Assembly: GCA_024291935.2 (NCBI GenBank)
Contig: CM044310.1
Span: 80,846,713-80,910,712, forward strand
DNA length: 64,000 nt
Direction of reading: 5' to 3'
Origin: Okapia johnstoni
Lineage: Eukaryota > Chordata > Mammalia > Artiodactyla > Giraffidae
Numbering within the stretch: position 1 is the first letter of the stretch; every line of letters starts with the position of its first letter. A program made the translations under genes and the position numbers. A model generated the notes under the pieces. It had not been told where the DNA came from and made no database searches. It saw only the letters and a list, made by a program, of their open reading frames with translations. Shown here one piece after another: positions 1 through 10,996 of this stretch.

Positions 1-545
1 ACTGAGGCATAGAGCACCTATGAGATTTTTCCAGGTCACAAAGGAAGAGAATGCATTTATTTAAGAATCATGTGAGCAAGGCCAGGACAAGCAGTCAGGC
101 ACTCTGACTCCCAGACTGTCCACTCACCCAACCCTGCCTGAGGCATAGGCTTGAGAACTCTGCCGAAAGGGTCAGGGTTTAGGGCCAAAGAGGACCTGGG
201 ATGCTGGGCTATGCCCTGGAAGGTCTAAGTCAAAGAACAGGGCTTTCTCCATGGGAGATAAAGGTGTCTGCTGGCCTCTGGCAGACCGGCTGGAAGGGAC
301 CAGGGAAGCCTATCATTTCACAGGTCCCAAGAACAAGTTCTGGTCCCTCCAGGCCTGGGCACCAAGAGCAGGCTGCCCACCATCCCTGAAGGAGCATCTA
401 CAAGGGCCTGGGGCCAGAGCAGGGCAAATCAGAGAGCAACTTGACCCTTGGTTCACTGGCCAGTGTTTCATGCAGACCGGGGATGCAGCAGTGAATGTGG
501 CAGGTGGCCCCTCCCCGCATAGGGGTAGAGCTCTGTAGGGCATCT
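1..545. other. unique sequence, no gene seen
   Basis: No repeat family or coding signal is recognised. The short open frames overlap on both strands, lack a splice context and resemble no protein I know. Confidence 0.5.
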
Positions 546-549
546 TAGA

Positions 550-770
550 GATGCAGTGAACTGTATGGCTTCAGAGTCCAGCCTGGGGGGCAATCAGCCT
601 AGATTTGAAACCTGGCTCCCACACTCACAGGCTGTGAGAATGGGGTGCATTTCCCTTACGTTTCCTCAGTTTCCTCATCTGGGAAAATCGGCTGATGGTA
701 GCAGCACGTGTCTTCTCTGTCCTTTCCAACCGACGTCCATGCACATCACCTCATTCAACCCGTAAAACAT
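550..770 (+). repeat. MIR SINE, sense
   Basis: The MIR core is readable in order: a 'gagtcc..cctgg' start, a 'gaaacctggctccca' stretch corresponding to the 'aatcccggctctgcc' part, then 'tcagtttcctcatctg'. It is diverged and the 3' end is indistinct. Confidence 0.7.
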
Positions 771-1120
771 CCATGCAAGGTGGAAACGTACGCCCACTGG
801 GTGCTTGCGGTGATGAAATTTATCCCAACCCCAGGGACTGATGCTTCCAATTCCCACCCCTAGATGGTACCTAGATGTTCTGTCAGCTAGTGCCTCTTTC
901 ATTGGCAAGTAAAGCTGCTCACACAATGCCACACTACCGTGGCCCAGATAAAGACCCCCTTATATACTGACACACTGCCGCTGGCTGCCCTTCATCCCTG
1001 GGGGTCCCCCTTGCACCCCAAGGTGAAGTCAGACTCGGCAGATCGAGGGGTCTTTCCTGGGTCAAGCCTACCCCGTCTCCCCATCCCAGAAAGATGCCTG
1101 AGACTTCCAGTTCCCTCCTC
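771..1120. other. unique sequence, no gene seen
   Basis: Moderately GC-rich single-copy-looking DNA. No splice-bounded open frame or known repeat is recognised. Confidence 0.4.
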
Positions 1121-1121
1121 C

Positions 1122-1950
1122 TATGCTGTTGTTGGGACTGCAAATCAATGTGGTCACTGTGGAAAAAAATATGGAGTTTTCTTAAAAAACAAAAAACAGA
1201 GTTAACATATGATCCAGCAATCCCACTCCTGGGCATATATATGTAGAAAACTCTAATTCAAAAAGATATATGCACCTCAATGTTCATAGCAGCACCATTT
1301 GCAATAGCCAAGATATAGAAGCAACCTAAATGTCCATTGACAGGTGAATGGATAAAGATGTGATACATATATACAATGGAACACTACTCAGCCATACAAA
1401 GAATGAAATAATGCCATTTGCAGCAACATGGATGGACCTAGAGATTATCATACTAAAATGAAGTCAGTCAGACAGAGAAAGATATCATTTATAAGTGGAA
1501 TCTAAAACAGGATACAAATGAACTTATTTACAAAACAGAAACAGACTCACAGACATAGAAAACAAACTTATGGTTACCAAAGGGGAAAGGCTGGAAGGGG
1601 GTAAATCCAGAGTATGGGATTAGCAGATACAAACTACTTTATACAAAATAGATAAACAGCATGGTTCTATCATATAGCTCAGGGAACTTTATTTAGTATC
1701 TTGTAGTAAACTCTAACGGGAAAGAATATGAAATGGAATATATATATATGTATATATATATACCATATATATGGTATATATATATATATATAATACCATA
1801 TATATGGTATATATATATATGGAATATATACATATAAAGAATATGAAATGGATATATATATATATATATATATAACTGAATCACTTTGGTATATACCAGA
1901 AATTAGCATATTATCAATCAACCGTACTTCAATTAAAAAAATAAAAAGAG
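1122..1950 (+). mobile_element. L1 LINE 3' fragment (ORF2 end plus 3' UTR), sense
   Basis: Successive landmarks of a mammalian L1 3' end are present: 'atgatccagcaatcccactc', 'acaatggaacactactcagc', 'tggacctagagattatcata' and 'agactcacagacatagaaaa', ending in an A-rich tail near 1940. The reading frame is broken and the 5' part of the element is missing. A (TA)n expansion sits inside the 3' UTR. This is a dead-on-arrival, 5'-truncated copy. Confidence 0.92.
1738..1874. repeat. (TA)n microsatellite with internal palindromes
   Basis: Alternating TA runs are separated by 'ccatatatatggtatata'-type palindromes that occur more than once. The array lies in the 3' UTR of the host L1 and probably expanded from its native AT-rich 3' end. 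Confidence 0.95.
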
Positions 1951-2202
1951 TTCCAGTTCCCTGACCCCAATAAATATCACCTACACTCTCCAAAGATGTT
2001 AACTGCTGCTCCTGTGTGATCAAATAATTAATACTCTTTAAAATTTTAAGATAAATTCTAAATATAAATATAACTCAGTAGTGATAAAAATGTAGATAAC
2101 ACAAGAAGGTAAATCATGAAAACTACACACCTCTCTTCTCTCACCTCTAACTATATATATCAGCCCTTTCAAAATTTTGTTCTCCAGGAAAATTAATAAT
2201 TT
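1951..2202. other. AT-rich sequence, unassigned
   Basis: AT-rich DNA between the L1 tail and the next SINE. It may be L1-derived, but no clear landmark was found. Confidence 0.3.
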
Positions 2203-2422
2203 CCTATGGTGGCACTAGCGGTAAAGAACCTGCCTGCAAATGCAGCAGACATAAGAGACGTGGGTTTGATCCTTGGGTTGGGAAGATCCCTTGGAGAAGG
2301 AAATGGCAACCCACTCCAGTATTCTTGCCTGGAGAATCCCATGGACAGAGAAGCCTGGTGGGCTACAGTCCATGGGGTCACAGAGTCAGATATGACTGAA
2401 GTGACTTAGCACACAGCACAGT
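2203..2422 (+). mobile_element. Bov-tA SINE, sense
   Basis: The tRNA-Glu-like head ('gcggtaaagaacctgcctgc', with B-box-like 'gggtttgatcc') is followed by the Bov-A body ('aacccactccagtattcttg', 'tggggtcacagagtcagata'). The start is slightly truncated and no clean TSD was found. Confidence 0.93.
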
Positions 2423-2424
2423 GA

Positions 2425-3030
2425 TCCATACCAGCCTACATAGGTATACATACTTAAAATGCATACAAATGGGTTATAACATAGGTACAGCTCTGCATCT
2501 TACCCTTTGATTTAATAATATTTCTTGGAGTCTACATATCAGTACATATAAATCTATTTGATCTATTATAATGGAGATACTGGGCTTCCCTGGTAGCTCC
2601 AATGGTAAAGAATCTGACTGCAATGCAGGAGACCCAGGTTCAATTCCTAGGTCAGGAAGAACCTCTGGAGAAAAGATTGGCAACCCACTCCAGTATTCTT
2701 CCTTGAGAATTCCATGGACGGAGGAACCTGGCTGGCTACAGTCCATGGGGTCGCAAAGAATCAGACACGACTGAGCAAGTAACACACACACAATGGACAT
2801 ACGATCAATTCTAATTCTTTTAAAGGCTGCTACTTATTTCTAATTCTTAAATTTTTCATTTAATTTTTTTTTTTTTTTTTGATGGACTCACCATGCCTTA
2901 TGTAACCACACAATACTTGATGACTGTTCCAGTTTGGGGACACAAACAATGAGCACTTTGAACATATAGTTTGGAGAGCAGCATATCCTTAGGATAAATC
3001 ATAAAGATATTTTGAGGTTACTTAAAAAAT
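2425..3030 (-). mobile_element. L1M fragment, antisense, interrupted by Bov-tA and poly-T
   Basis: Both flanks of the Bov-tA at 2581 match one ancient L1 3' segment read in reverse: 'cttggagtctacatatcagt' before it, and 'ctaattcttttaaaggctgc' then 'aggataaatcataaag' after it. A run of 18 T precedes 2881. Strongly decayed, with no coding capacity. Confidence 0.55.
2581..2791 (+). mobile_element. Bov-tA SINE, sense, with TSD
   Basis: Complete Bov-tA from 'tgggcttccctggtagctcc' to an ACAC-rich tail. The flanks carry an 11-bp TSD, aatggagatac (2570-2580) and aatggacatac (2792-2802), with one mismatch. It inserted into an older antisense L1M. Confidence 0.93.
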
Positions 3031-3514
3031 AAGTTTTCCTTATCACATGCTTCAGTGTTTACCCTCAAGATGAGGAAGTATTTTGCTGGAGACCATGAAA
3101 ATGTCACTGTTGGTGGGGTGGGGGTGGTGGGTGAATGGGGTGGGGAGTAGGGGAAGGTACCCCACAAGTTTTTATTATATCTGTGTTGTGAGGAAAAGCT
3201 TGCTGAGTCCTATCTCCATATTTTATGGGAGATTCAGAAACAGACACAGTGTGGACAATCCAAAGAACTGCCCATTGTTAGGCAGCAAGTCATTCTCTGC
3301 TTTTTTCAACGTGGAAGGATTTAAAGGGCTAGTGGTGCCTGATGACAAACCTACCATGTAATTTGTAATCAAGTCACTAATTGGCCTCTGTGCCTCTTGC
3401 TGCTGTCTGGCAGTAAGGTGTGACCTGGACACGCTTTTTCTAGTTCTCTGGTAGGCAGATCACTCAGCAATGCGAGTCTCTTTGCATGTAGGGTGATACC
3501 CAGGGGCAGGGGGC
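3031..3514. other. unique sequence with a G-rich tract
   Basis: 3109-3154 is a G-rich strand of GGGG/GGTGG blocks that could form a G-quadruplex on the + strand. The open frames across this stretch lack coding character. Confidence 0.4.
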
Positions 3515-3667
3515 ATGGTAATATCAACAGCTACTGATAACATTTATTGAATACTTAATATGTGCCAGATGTTGTTTTAAGTGCTTTATGTGAGTTAACA
3601 CACTTAATGCTTAGGACAAACATGTAGTGTAGGTATAATTACTATCCACATCTATATAGGAGGGAGC
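3515..3667 (-). repeat. MIR SINE, antisense, first half
   Basis: It reads as MIR reverse complement: 'aacatttattgaatacttaa', 'atgtgccagatgttg', then the diverged 'ttactatccacatctatata' block. It stops where an LTR begins and resumes at 4296. Confidence 0.8.
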
Positions 3668-4295
3668 TGTGCTCATTATTAGTGCTGTTCAGCAGATTGT
3701 TTCTTGCTTTTTCTTCTAAATATGTGATGAGTTTGCATATTCCTGCCCGCTTGGAAGTTAGAGATAGCCATGTGAGTTGTTTTGATTAAAATAATGTGAG
3801 CATAAGTGTCATGCTGGCTTCCCTGTTGGCTCAGTGGTAAAGAATTCACCTGCCAGTGCAGGATATGTGGGTTCAATCCCTGGGTCTGGAAGATCCTCTG
3901 GAGAAGGAAATGGCAGTCCACTCCAGTACTCTTGCCTGGGAAATCCCATGAACAGAGGAGCCTGGTGGACTATCATCCGTGAAGCCACAAAAGAATCAGA
4001 CACAACTTAATGACTGAACAGTGACCACAACAAAGTGTCATGCATTTCTTGCAGGTGGAAGCTTTAAGAGCCAGTGGGTGATTGGGTCCTTTACTTCTGT
4101 CACAGAGACTGGCAATTCTCTGCATGTCAGGTGCTCAGTCAGTGGGGCCCCAAAATGAGGACTATGTAGCAGAAAGCCCTGATGACCCATGATGGACGTG
4201 GAGTATGAGCGCAAAATAAATCTATTATTTTTAATCACTGTGGTTCTGGGATTGTTTGTTATCATAGGGTAACCTATCCTATTTGAACTGACGCA
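3668..4295 (+). mobile_element. MLT1-type (MaLR) solo LTR, sense, interrupted by Bov-tA
   Basis: The element runs from tgtgctc to gacgca, about 399 bp once the SINE and one TSD copy are removed. Late landmarks match an old MaLR LTR: 'gatgacccatgatggacgtg', 'gcaaaataaatctattattt' (poly(A) signal area) and 'ttgtttgttatcatagggta'. A 5-bp near-TSD (ggagc 3663-3667, ggaac 4296-4300) fits LTR-element integration into the MIR. I favour MLT1J, but the subfamily is uncertain. No internal retroviral genes are present. Confidence 0.65.
3814..4032 (+). mobile_element. Bov-tA SINE, sense, with perfect 10-bp TSD
   Basis: tRNA-like head 'ggctcagtggtaaagaattc' and Bov-A body. The identical 10-bp TSD aagtgtcatg occurs at 3804-3813 and 4033-4042. 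It is the youngest of three nested layers. Confidence 0.95.
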
Positions 4296-4425
4296 GGAAC
4301 TGAAATCAGAGAGATTAAGTAAGTTTCTCAAGTTCACACAGCTAGTAAGTGGAAGAACCAGACTTGAACCCAGATACCCTGACTCCAGAGTTTGACTGCC
4401 TTTCCCACTCTGGCATTGAGCATAC
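4296..4425 (-). repeat. MIR SINE, antisense, second half
   Basis: It continues the MIR of 3515-3667 without loss: 'agagagattaagtaagtttc', 'acacagctagtaagtgg', 'cagacttgaacccag'. Joining the halves restores MIR order. Confidence 0.85.
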
Positions 4426-4807
4426 CTACTTAAGGTGTCCAAGTTGGAACTTAAAAGGTAGAATCCAAAGCTCTTTCTAAAGTTCTGAGTGTCTTTGGGG
4501 ATAGGGCTACAGATTGTCAGGTTGACGGGACCTCATCATCTGAGCTTTTCAAACTGAAAGTGACAGAAACTCAACTTACACTGGTATTTTTACAAGTATA
4601 TATCTAAATAGTCTACAGCTAGAACTGGCTTAAGAACCAAGCTTCAGACAATTCCTCAGGACACTGTTCCGCCACCCCTCATCACTTTACTCTGCTTTCA
4701 TCAGTTTTGGCTTCAATCTTAGACATCCTCCTACTTTAGGGGAGCAAAGATCTATCCTCCAGCTTAGTGCCCCAGAAGGCATGTATTTTTGTCCTTCCCA
4801 CCTCACA
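4426..4807. other. unique sequence, no gene seen
   Basis: No recognisable repeat or coding signal. Confidence 0.4.
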
Positions 4808-5100
4808 GGGAATTTAAAAAAAAAAAAATTTTTTTTTTAATTGAAGGATAATTTCTTTACAGAATTTTATTGTTTTCTGTCAAAAATCAACATGAATCAG
4901 CTATAGGTGTACATATGCCCCCTCCCTCTTGAGCCTCGCTCCCATGTCCCTCCCCATCCCACCCTTCTAGGTTGATACAGAGCCCCTGTTTGAGTTCCCT
5001 GAGCCATACAGCAGATTCCCATTGGCTATCTATTTTAAATACAGTAATGTAAGTTTCCATGTTACTCTCTCCATGTGTCTCACCCTCTCCTCTCAGAGGG
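4808..5100 (-). mobile_element. ruminant L1 3' UTR fragment, antisense
   Basis: The element begins at A13/T10 (4816-4838), the poly(A) tail read in reverse. It continues with 'gtcaaaaatcaacatgaatc', 'ctaggttgatacagagcccc' and 'tgagccatacagcagattcc', all landmarks of the ruminant L1 3' end. 5'-truncated after about 290 bp. Confidence 0.85.
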
Positions 5101-5629
5101 AGTTTTTAAGGACTGGATGCAATGATGTGTATGAACATGATCATGAAAGAAAGAGAAGTATAAAATTGGCGTTGAGCTGGTTAGTGTTAACTGAAGAGTG
5201 TTTAAGCGCTTCCTCTGTCACTGGAGATGGGGAGAATGAATGAGACAGAGGGTAAACCTTGATGCAGAGATAAAGTTGAGGTTCCAGCACACAAAACCCA
5301 AAGGGACTATTACATTCCAGCCAGACAGGCAGGAACTAGTGCCCATGGAGTGAGGTTATGGCACAAGGCATGGCATTGGGAAGTGGCAACAGCTGTAAAT
5401 TTGAGCCACGGCTCCTGGGTATGGCAAACACCAGTGGGGGGCTCCACAGATTAAGATCTTCCTTGTCTAGGATTGGTGCTCCATCCCAAAGGGGCAGCCT
5501 CCAGTGGGCTTGTCTGTATGACTAGACTCTAATTAGCCTAGGGAGGAGGATATGTGACCAAGTTGAGCCCATCAGGTCCTCCTGGGACTAGAACACTTGG
5601 TTCAGAGACTCAGAAGCTTAAGCATGATC
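5101..5629. other. unique sequence, no gene seen
   Basis: No repeat or gene recognised. Confidence 0.4.
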
Positions 5630-6100
5630 ATTCCTTTATTTGTAAAACTTTATGAGCATCTATTAAATGCCTATATTGTCCTAGGTACTGGGGATTTAGA
5701 TCACTTTTTTTCCGGGTCAACACAAATTTTTAAAGCTAGATTTATAAGGACACAAATAAATATAAAGTTATCAGATCATAACCACTATGAAGGAATAAAA
5801 CAGGGGAGTGTGAAAAAGAATGACCAGGTAATCAGGGAAGCCTTCTCTGAGGAGGGTCATTGAAGCTGAGTCCTGAGTAAGAACTTATTCATGGGAAGAG
5901 GCAGAAAAGGGGATTCCTAAAAGGAGGGCAGAAAGTCCCCTAAGGTGGAAAAACTTGGCATTGTGTGGGGTAGGAAGGAAAGTTGGTGTGGCTGGAGGAT
6001 GGTGAGCAGGGTGTAGAGTGATAAGTGAGTCTGGAGAGGTCTGCAGTGGCTGGATCACAAAGGACTTGATCACCATATCAAAGGGCTTGGCTGTTATCAC
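5630..6100 (-). mobile_element. L2 LINE 3' fragment, antisense
   Basis: Reads in the order typical of an antisense L2 3' end: 'atgagcatctattaaatgcc', 'tcctaggtactggggattta', later 'cagggaagccttctctgagg' and 'gaagctgagtcctga'. Strongly diverged and non-coding. Confidence 0.72.
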
Positions 6101-7084
6101 ACAGGCTCTGGATTGAGGAGCCGAGTCCTGTTAAGGACAGGGCCTTATGGAGAAGGGCAGCCAACACTGCTTAGATGCCTGGAGCTGACCAGGCTCCTGC
6201 CCTTCAAGAGCTTTGGCTCCTCAGCAATGCCTAACAGAGTGAACCAGGCCCCCTGCCTCTCAACATCCTCTGTTACACTATCTTCATTTAGGGAAAATGT
6301 CAGCCAGAGCTAGCTTCTGCAGGAGCTAGCATATCTTTCCTTCTATTGCAAGCATCTTGTCTGATGTACAAGGGTATCTTTGACCAGCTTCCAATCAGAG
6401 CCAGGAAGGAGAATTTTGTGTAGGTAATCCATTGAGGGAATATGCTCACAAGAAACTTGTAATGGAGTGAGGAGGGCAAGAATAGTGTAGGGAAAGACGC
6501 AAAGATGTGGTTTCAGCTGACATCTAGCCTCAGCCCGATCCCTCTGAAGGCCCTCAAGCATGAATAGCTTCACAGAGTTGCAGTGTCTTGAAGCAAGGTG
6601 ACTAGGTTTTATATTGCTATCCGGTCATTCATTGCCTGCAGGCCCCCAGGCTTCTTTGGGTGAGGTGGTTCCCATTGGTCAAGGGCAGTTCTCTGGAGGA
6701 AGGTGCAGCTATGAGCCCTTAGCAGCCTAAACATGCAGTGTACATGGTTTGTAACTTGCCCAGTGATGGGGATTTGGGTAGTGCACCAAGAGCTCTTTAT
6801 ATAAAGGTCACAGTGTGTTTCCTTGGAGGGAAGATTGAAGCTGGGTCAAAGATCCAGGTAGATACAGAGGAGATGCTCCAGACACTGGCTGCAGAGGCAA
6901 GTTGATCCCTGGACTCTACTTGTTGCTGAGCTGTGGGTGATACTGGACTTTCTGCCTTGCTTAGGACTGGAATGAAGAGAGCGCACACCTGAAAATGCCC
7001 ATCCTGGACCACAGGCTGTGATAAAGGCTCTTGAAGTAAATGACTTCTGTGCTGCTGGCCAGCCTTGTCTGGCATGGGGCTCAT
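6101..7084. other. unique sequence, no gene seen
   Basis: About 1 kb without a recognised repeat. Open frames of 60-100 codons overlap on both strands, and none shows a convincing protein or splice pattern. Confidence 0.4.
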
Positions 7085-7205
7085 CTTTTGCATTTTACAA
7101 ATGGGGTCATGGCGGCTCAGAGGGGTTAGAGAGGTTATGTAGCTGGCCTCAAGTTAAACAGTTATTTAGTTGGTGGAATTTGACTGGTGCTGGATCTGGA
7201 CCATC
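7085..7205 (-). repeat. MIR SINE fragment, antisense
   Basis: 'cattttacaaatggggtcat', 'gctcagaggggttagagagg' and 'agttggtggaatttgactgg' follow antisense MIR order. Partial and diverged. Confidence 0.7.
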
Positions 7206-8379
7206 ACAACATCCAAAGGAGTGGGACTGGAAAAGTTGGGTAGGAAGAGTAACCTCATTTGTTGAGGTTCTCTGGGGCCAGTCTTGTGTTGGGGCATCTC
7301 CATTCACCTGGGACAAATTCTAGGCTTTGGCTTCTCACTTACTGTGTTCTTATTTATCTTTCTCTCAGGCCAAGGAACCCAAATTACATTTCTTTCCAGC
7401 TCCCACAGATGCCACATTTCTCTTCTCAGGCCATTGCTCATCCTCCTCCCCTGCTCTAGCGACTTACAGAGTCCAGCGTCAGCATGTGCACAGTAATGGC
7501 TACAATGGGAGCTCTGGCTCACTGCTCATTTCTGCCAGGTCTAGCAAGACCTTAGCTGTGACCGGAAAGCCATTTGCAGGGAAGGTTTGGGCTGGTGGGT
7601 GGTGTGGGTGGCTCAGAGTTTTCTGTGAGTAGACCAACTCCACAATTTTTGCCATATCTTTATAAACTTCAGAATGTCTTCTATTTACTTAAAAAATTGG
7701 CTTATATTTATTACTTAGAGACATATTTTTTATAAAGGGACTTTATGAACACTACCATCAATAGAAGACAACACTTACTTGCCATAACTATGTAACTTTA
7801 AAATTACTAAAATGCCTATAATTAAAATCATTTTTGTGGCTCAATTGTGGAATATACTTGACATTTAGGAAACACTGGCATAGTTGGAAAAAGTACACTG
7901 GGAAACTGGATCCTGATTCAAGCTCTTCTATCAATATAACAACAACATTGATAGCAAGAATGAGAATAATGTTCAACATTTATTGAGTACATGAGTCAAT
8001 CATTGTGTTAAATATTTTCTACAGATCCTCATATTCCTAGTTTGGGGTCACGAGAAGCAGTCCCTAAGAGGAGGATTTTTGTGTAATGATATTTTAAGGA
8101 CCTGCTCTCAGGAGAGGCAGTAGGGAGTGGCGAACTCTGGGCTATGCTTTGGTTTTAAAGAACCGTGGGGAAAGCATTATAGGCAGAGAATATTCTGCTC
8201 TGCTGGTTTAGAGTAAAAGCACATCTCCTTTAGTAAGGCATCTTTTGATTGTGTCAGAGACCCAGGTCAGTATGGAGTATGGCTTAATCCAAAGGGATTA
8301 TTGCCTGCTTAACTAAAAATTCCAATAGTGGCTTCAAGCAAGACTGAATGTCCTCAGAACTGTTTGCGTCTCTGACCTC
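7206..8379. other. unique sequence, weak MIR-like trace
   Basis: No gene seen. 7970-8035 ('caacatttattgagtacatg') looks like a short antisense MIR or L2 end, too degraded to call firmly. Confidence 0.35.
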
Positions 8380-9560
8380 AGCTATTATTAATAATGTTGG
8401 ATCCTCCCACGATGCAGGCTCTTCCCGTATGGTGGCCCCAGGTTTAACTCAAGCCAGATGCTAACCACGGTGGAGGGAGACAAGCTCATTCTCAGAGTCA
8501 TCCAAAAGCCCCAGGGCCAGAGTGAGTCACATGACTACCCTTGAAACAATCGCTCTGACTGGGAGGTGTGCTCTGATTGGTTAGCCTTGGTCACATGCCT
8601 ATCCATGGATGCTGAGGAACCCGGAGCGGTCAGGCTCGCTTGAACCCCAAGCTCAGAGGTTGGGAGATAGAGACATACGTAAAAGAAACGCTGGCCAGCA
8701 GGAAACAAATGTCCAGCTCCACTTGTCTACGCGCTGAGCCAGGTTTGCTCTGCAGGTCAGGAGAGAAGTGCAGAGGACAGCAATGAACTGCACACTTTTA
8801 AATGTGCTGATGGCATTCCGGGAGGGGGTTCCCACTGGCAGCCCGGAATGCAATCAACTTGCGGCTTTTGCCAACCCCAGCACCTGTCATATTTCATCTT
8901 CTTTTAAATAACTTCAAGGATATGAAAGTCATAAAAGCAAACCCAGGTAGGGTCAGAAGTCGCGGGCTCCTCTGTGCGGAGGGCTGTCAGTTTTTGGCTC
9001 TGTACTCTGCCGCATATTTGCATGGACCCATTGGAGCTGAGCACAACCCTATTAAATATTCAAATGAGGCTCAAGGGTCTGAGTGGAAATAAATCACAAC
9101 TGCTTGCCCGCCCCCAGGACGTACTCAAAATAACAAAGTACTGTGGCGATTACCTTCTCCATAATTGTTATATATTTCTTTGACCTCGCCGCAGCTAAAC
9201 TTGCCTTTTAAAGAAAAAAAAAATGTTGTTTCTGAGCAGGAGAGAAACATTTTAATGAACACCACAGGGTTTACTGATCATCGTTAATGAGTGAAAAAGG
9301 AGTGTCCTGCAGGAACTGTCTATCTTTAGAAAGCAGCCCTGGATGATGGAGAGATAGAGGGTGATGAAGTTGTGCGCTCGTCTGCAAACTAGAAAACAAA
9401 TTCGTCATGTCTTTCAGGCCGTCTGTAATGGACACTTCAGAAGCCGCCAAAACCCTTTTGCACCTTTGCTTGTGTCCTCCCCTTTCAATAGTGGCGGTTA
9501 AACCGAAATTTACTGACTTCTGTTAAGAGTTGCTGCGGAAATATTCAAGGAAATGAAACT
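8380..9560. promoter_or_regulatory. repeat-free block, candidate conserved non-coding element
   Basis: About 1.2 kb with no recognisable transposon in a window otherwise dense with them. It keeps scattered CpGs ('aacccggagcggtc', 'gacctcgccgcagc', 'ggcggttaaaccgaaa') next to AT-rich motifs such as 'attaaatattcaaatgag' and 'tgatcatcgttaatgag'. No long coding frame spans it. Exclusion of repeats together with CpG retention suggests constraint, but function is inference. No gene promoter or CpG island is evident. Confidence 0.35.
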
Positions 9561-9667
9561 CAACAGAAACATTTCAATCTCTCCAGGGCTCTTCATCCAC
9601 CATTGTGATTTGGAGAATGCTTAATGGGAAAGGCCCATTCTTACCAGTACGCATCGTGTGTGTGTGT

Positions 9668-9698
<31 letters not shown>

Positions 9699-10059
9699 GA
9701 GTGGGTGGGTGGCCTTGGTCTCTGCACCACAGCTGGTGATCAGTTTTGCTATTAAAAGTCACTGACCTGCGCTCCTGCAATCAATTGGAAACCCAAAGAA
9801 GTAAAAAGCAATTTAATGCAGCCAGCTTGTTTGCTTCTAGAAATCAGAACGTTCTCCTTGTTAGCTTATTAAAATTAAGAGCAGGGAAAAGAGCAGTCTA
9901 TTAACTACACATAATAAATGACACAAAGTATGCTTCAGTTTTATTTTAAAGAACTGAAGGGAATGAGGATGACAGAGACAAATAGGAAAAGATACATATA
10001 GGGATGCACTTGAAATAAGCAAAGGACCACAGAGACAGGTGAGGAAGTAGTGACACAAT
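9561..10059. other. unique sequence flanking a poly-G tract
   Basis: Besides the homopolymer no repeat or gene is recognised. The proline-rich minus-strand frame here is only the G run read as CCC codons. Confidence 0.4.
9656..9713. repeat. (GT)n followed by a 30-G homopolymer
   Basis: A short GT repeat passes directly into 30 consecutive G (9668-9697) and then TGAGTGGGTGGGTGG. It is a strong G-quadruplex candidate on the + strand, and the length is likely unstable or mis-assembled. Confidence 0.97.
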
Positions 10060-10290
10060 AATTCACTGAATGCTTGTGAAGGGCAAAGGCCTATACACTA
10101 ATCATCTTATTAATGTGTCCCATAACCCAGAGGTAGAAATTACATCCCTTTTATACAGATTAGGACAATGAGGTTTGGAAAGGTTAAGGGATTTACTCAA
10201 GACCATGTTGTTGCTAAGTGGAAGGGCTGTAATCAACTCCAGGCAGCTCAACTCCAAAGCCTTTGCTCTGTAGCACATCTGTACCACTCA
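10060..10290 (-). repeat. MIR SINE, antisense
   Basis: Nearly full antisense MIR: 'cactgaatgcttgtg', 'cccttttatacagattagga', 'tggaaaggttaagggattta', 'gctaagtggaagggctgtaa' and 'ctccaaagcctttgctctgt'. Confidence 0.8.
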
Positions 10291-10996
10291 TTTGTTTTGA
10301 ATATTGCTGTACAAGAGATTATATATGTATGTGTACAAGTGTGCATCTTAATTAATAAAATCGTACATATATATATTTTGTTTTGTCTTGAATGGTAAGT
10401 ATATTCACATGGCACATCAATCAAAGCAGTATAACAAGATTACAATGAGAAATCTGTGCTTGTTCGTTGGGGGAGCCTGTGGCACCTCCCCACCTTTGCT
10501 GTGCTCTTCCCTGTCTTGGAGGTCTTCCTGCTCTCCTCTGCTTACTGGATGTTGGGTCCCATCACACCAGATCCCTGGTGGGAAGGGAAGAGGGTCACCT
10601 CTCATGCTCCTCTGAGCAGGACAGAGTTCCTGGGGGGAGGAGGTGGTGGCGATGAGCATAACTTTAAAGCCTTTATAATATTTGTTACTCTCCTCTATAA
10701 CTAAGAAGAAACAGATCTTAGAGGCAGAGCTTTCAGGCACCAATCACTTAACTGGGATTTAACAGCTCTGGAGTGTTTAAAAATGCATTTTTATGATTGC
10801 TTCCTTTGTGGTGGCAATATTGGTTTTCCCACATCATTAGTGAAACAAAGTTACCTTTTGGAACTAATTTATTTCAAAATAAGATAATTTAAAGAAGAAC
10901 AGAAGTAAACAGTCATGCAGGTGGTACAAGGAAATGCCAAAATTGTGAGACTGGGATGCCAGTAACTCAAAGGCTGCCTTCATCCTTAGAGTTCAG
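10291..10996. other. unique sequence, no gene seen
   Basis: No repeat family recognised. The several overlapping frames of 60-108 codons on both strands look like chance open frames in GC-rich sequence. Confidence 0.4.

Noticed and set aside
2203..2422. possible tRNA gene in the SINE heads (here and at other Bov-tA copies)
   Set aside because: A- and B-box-like sequences derive from the tRNA-Glu-like head of Bov-tA. No full cloverleaf with a proper acceptor stem was seen, and the unit recurs as a SINE.
9574..9780. proline-rich minus-strand frame
   Set aside because: The proline run is the G30 homopolymer read as CCC codons.
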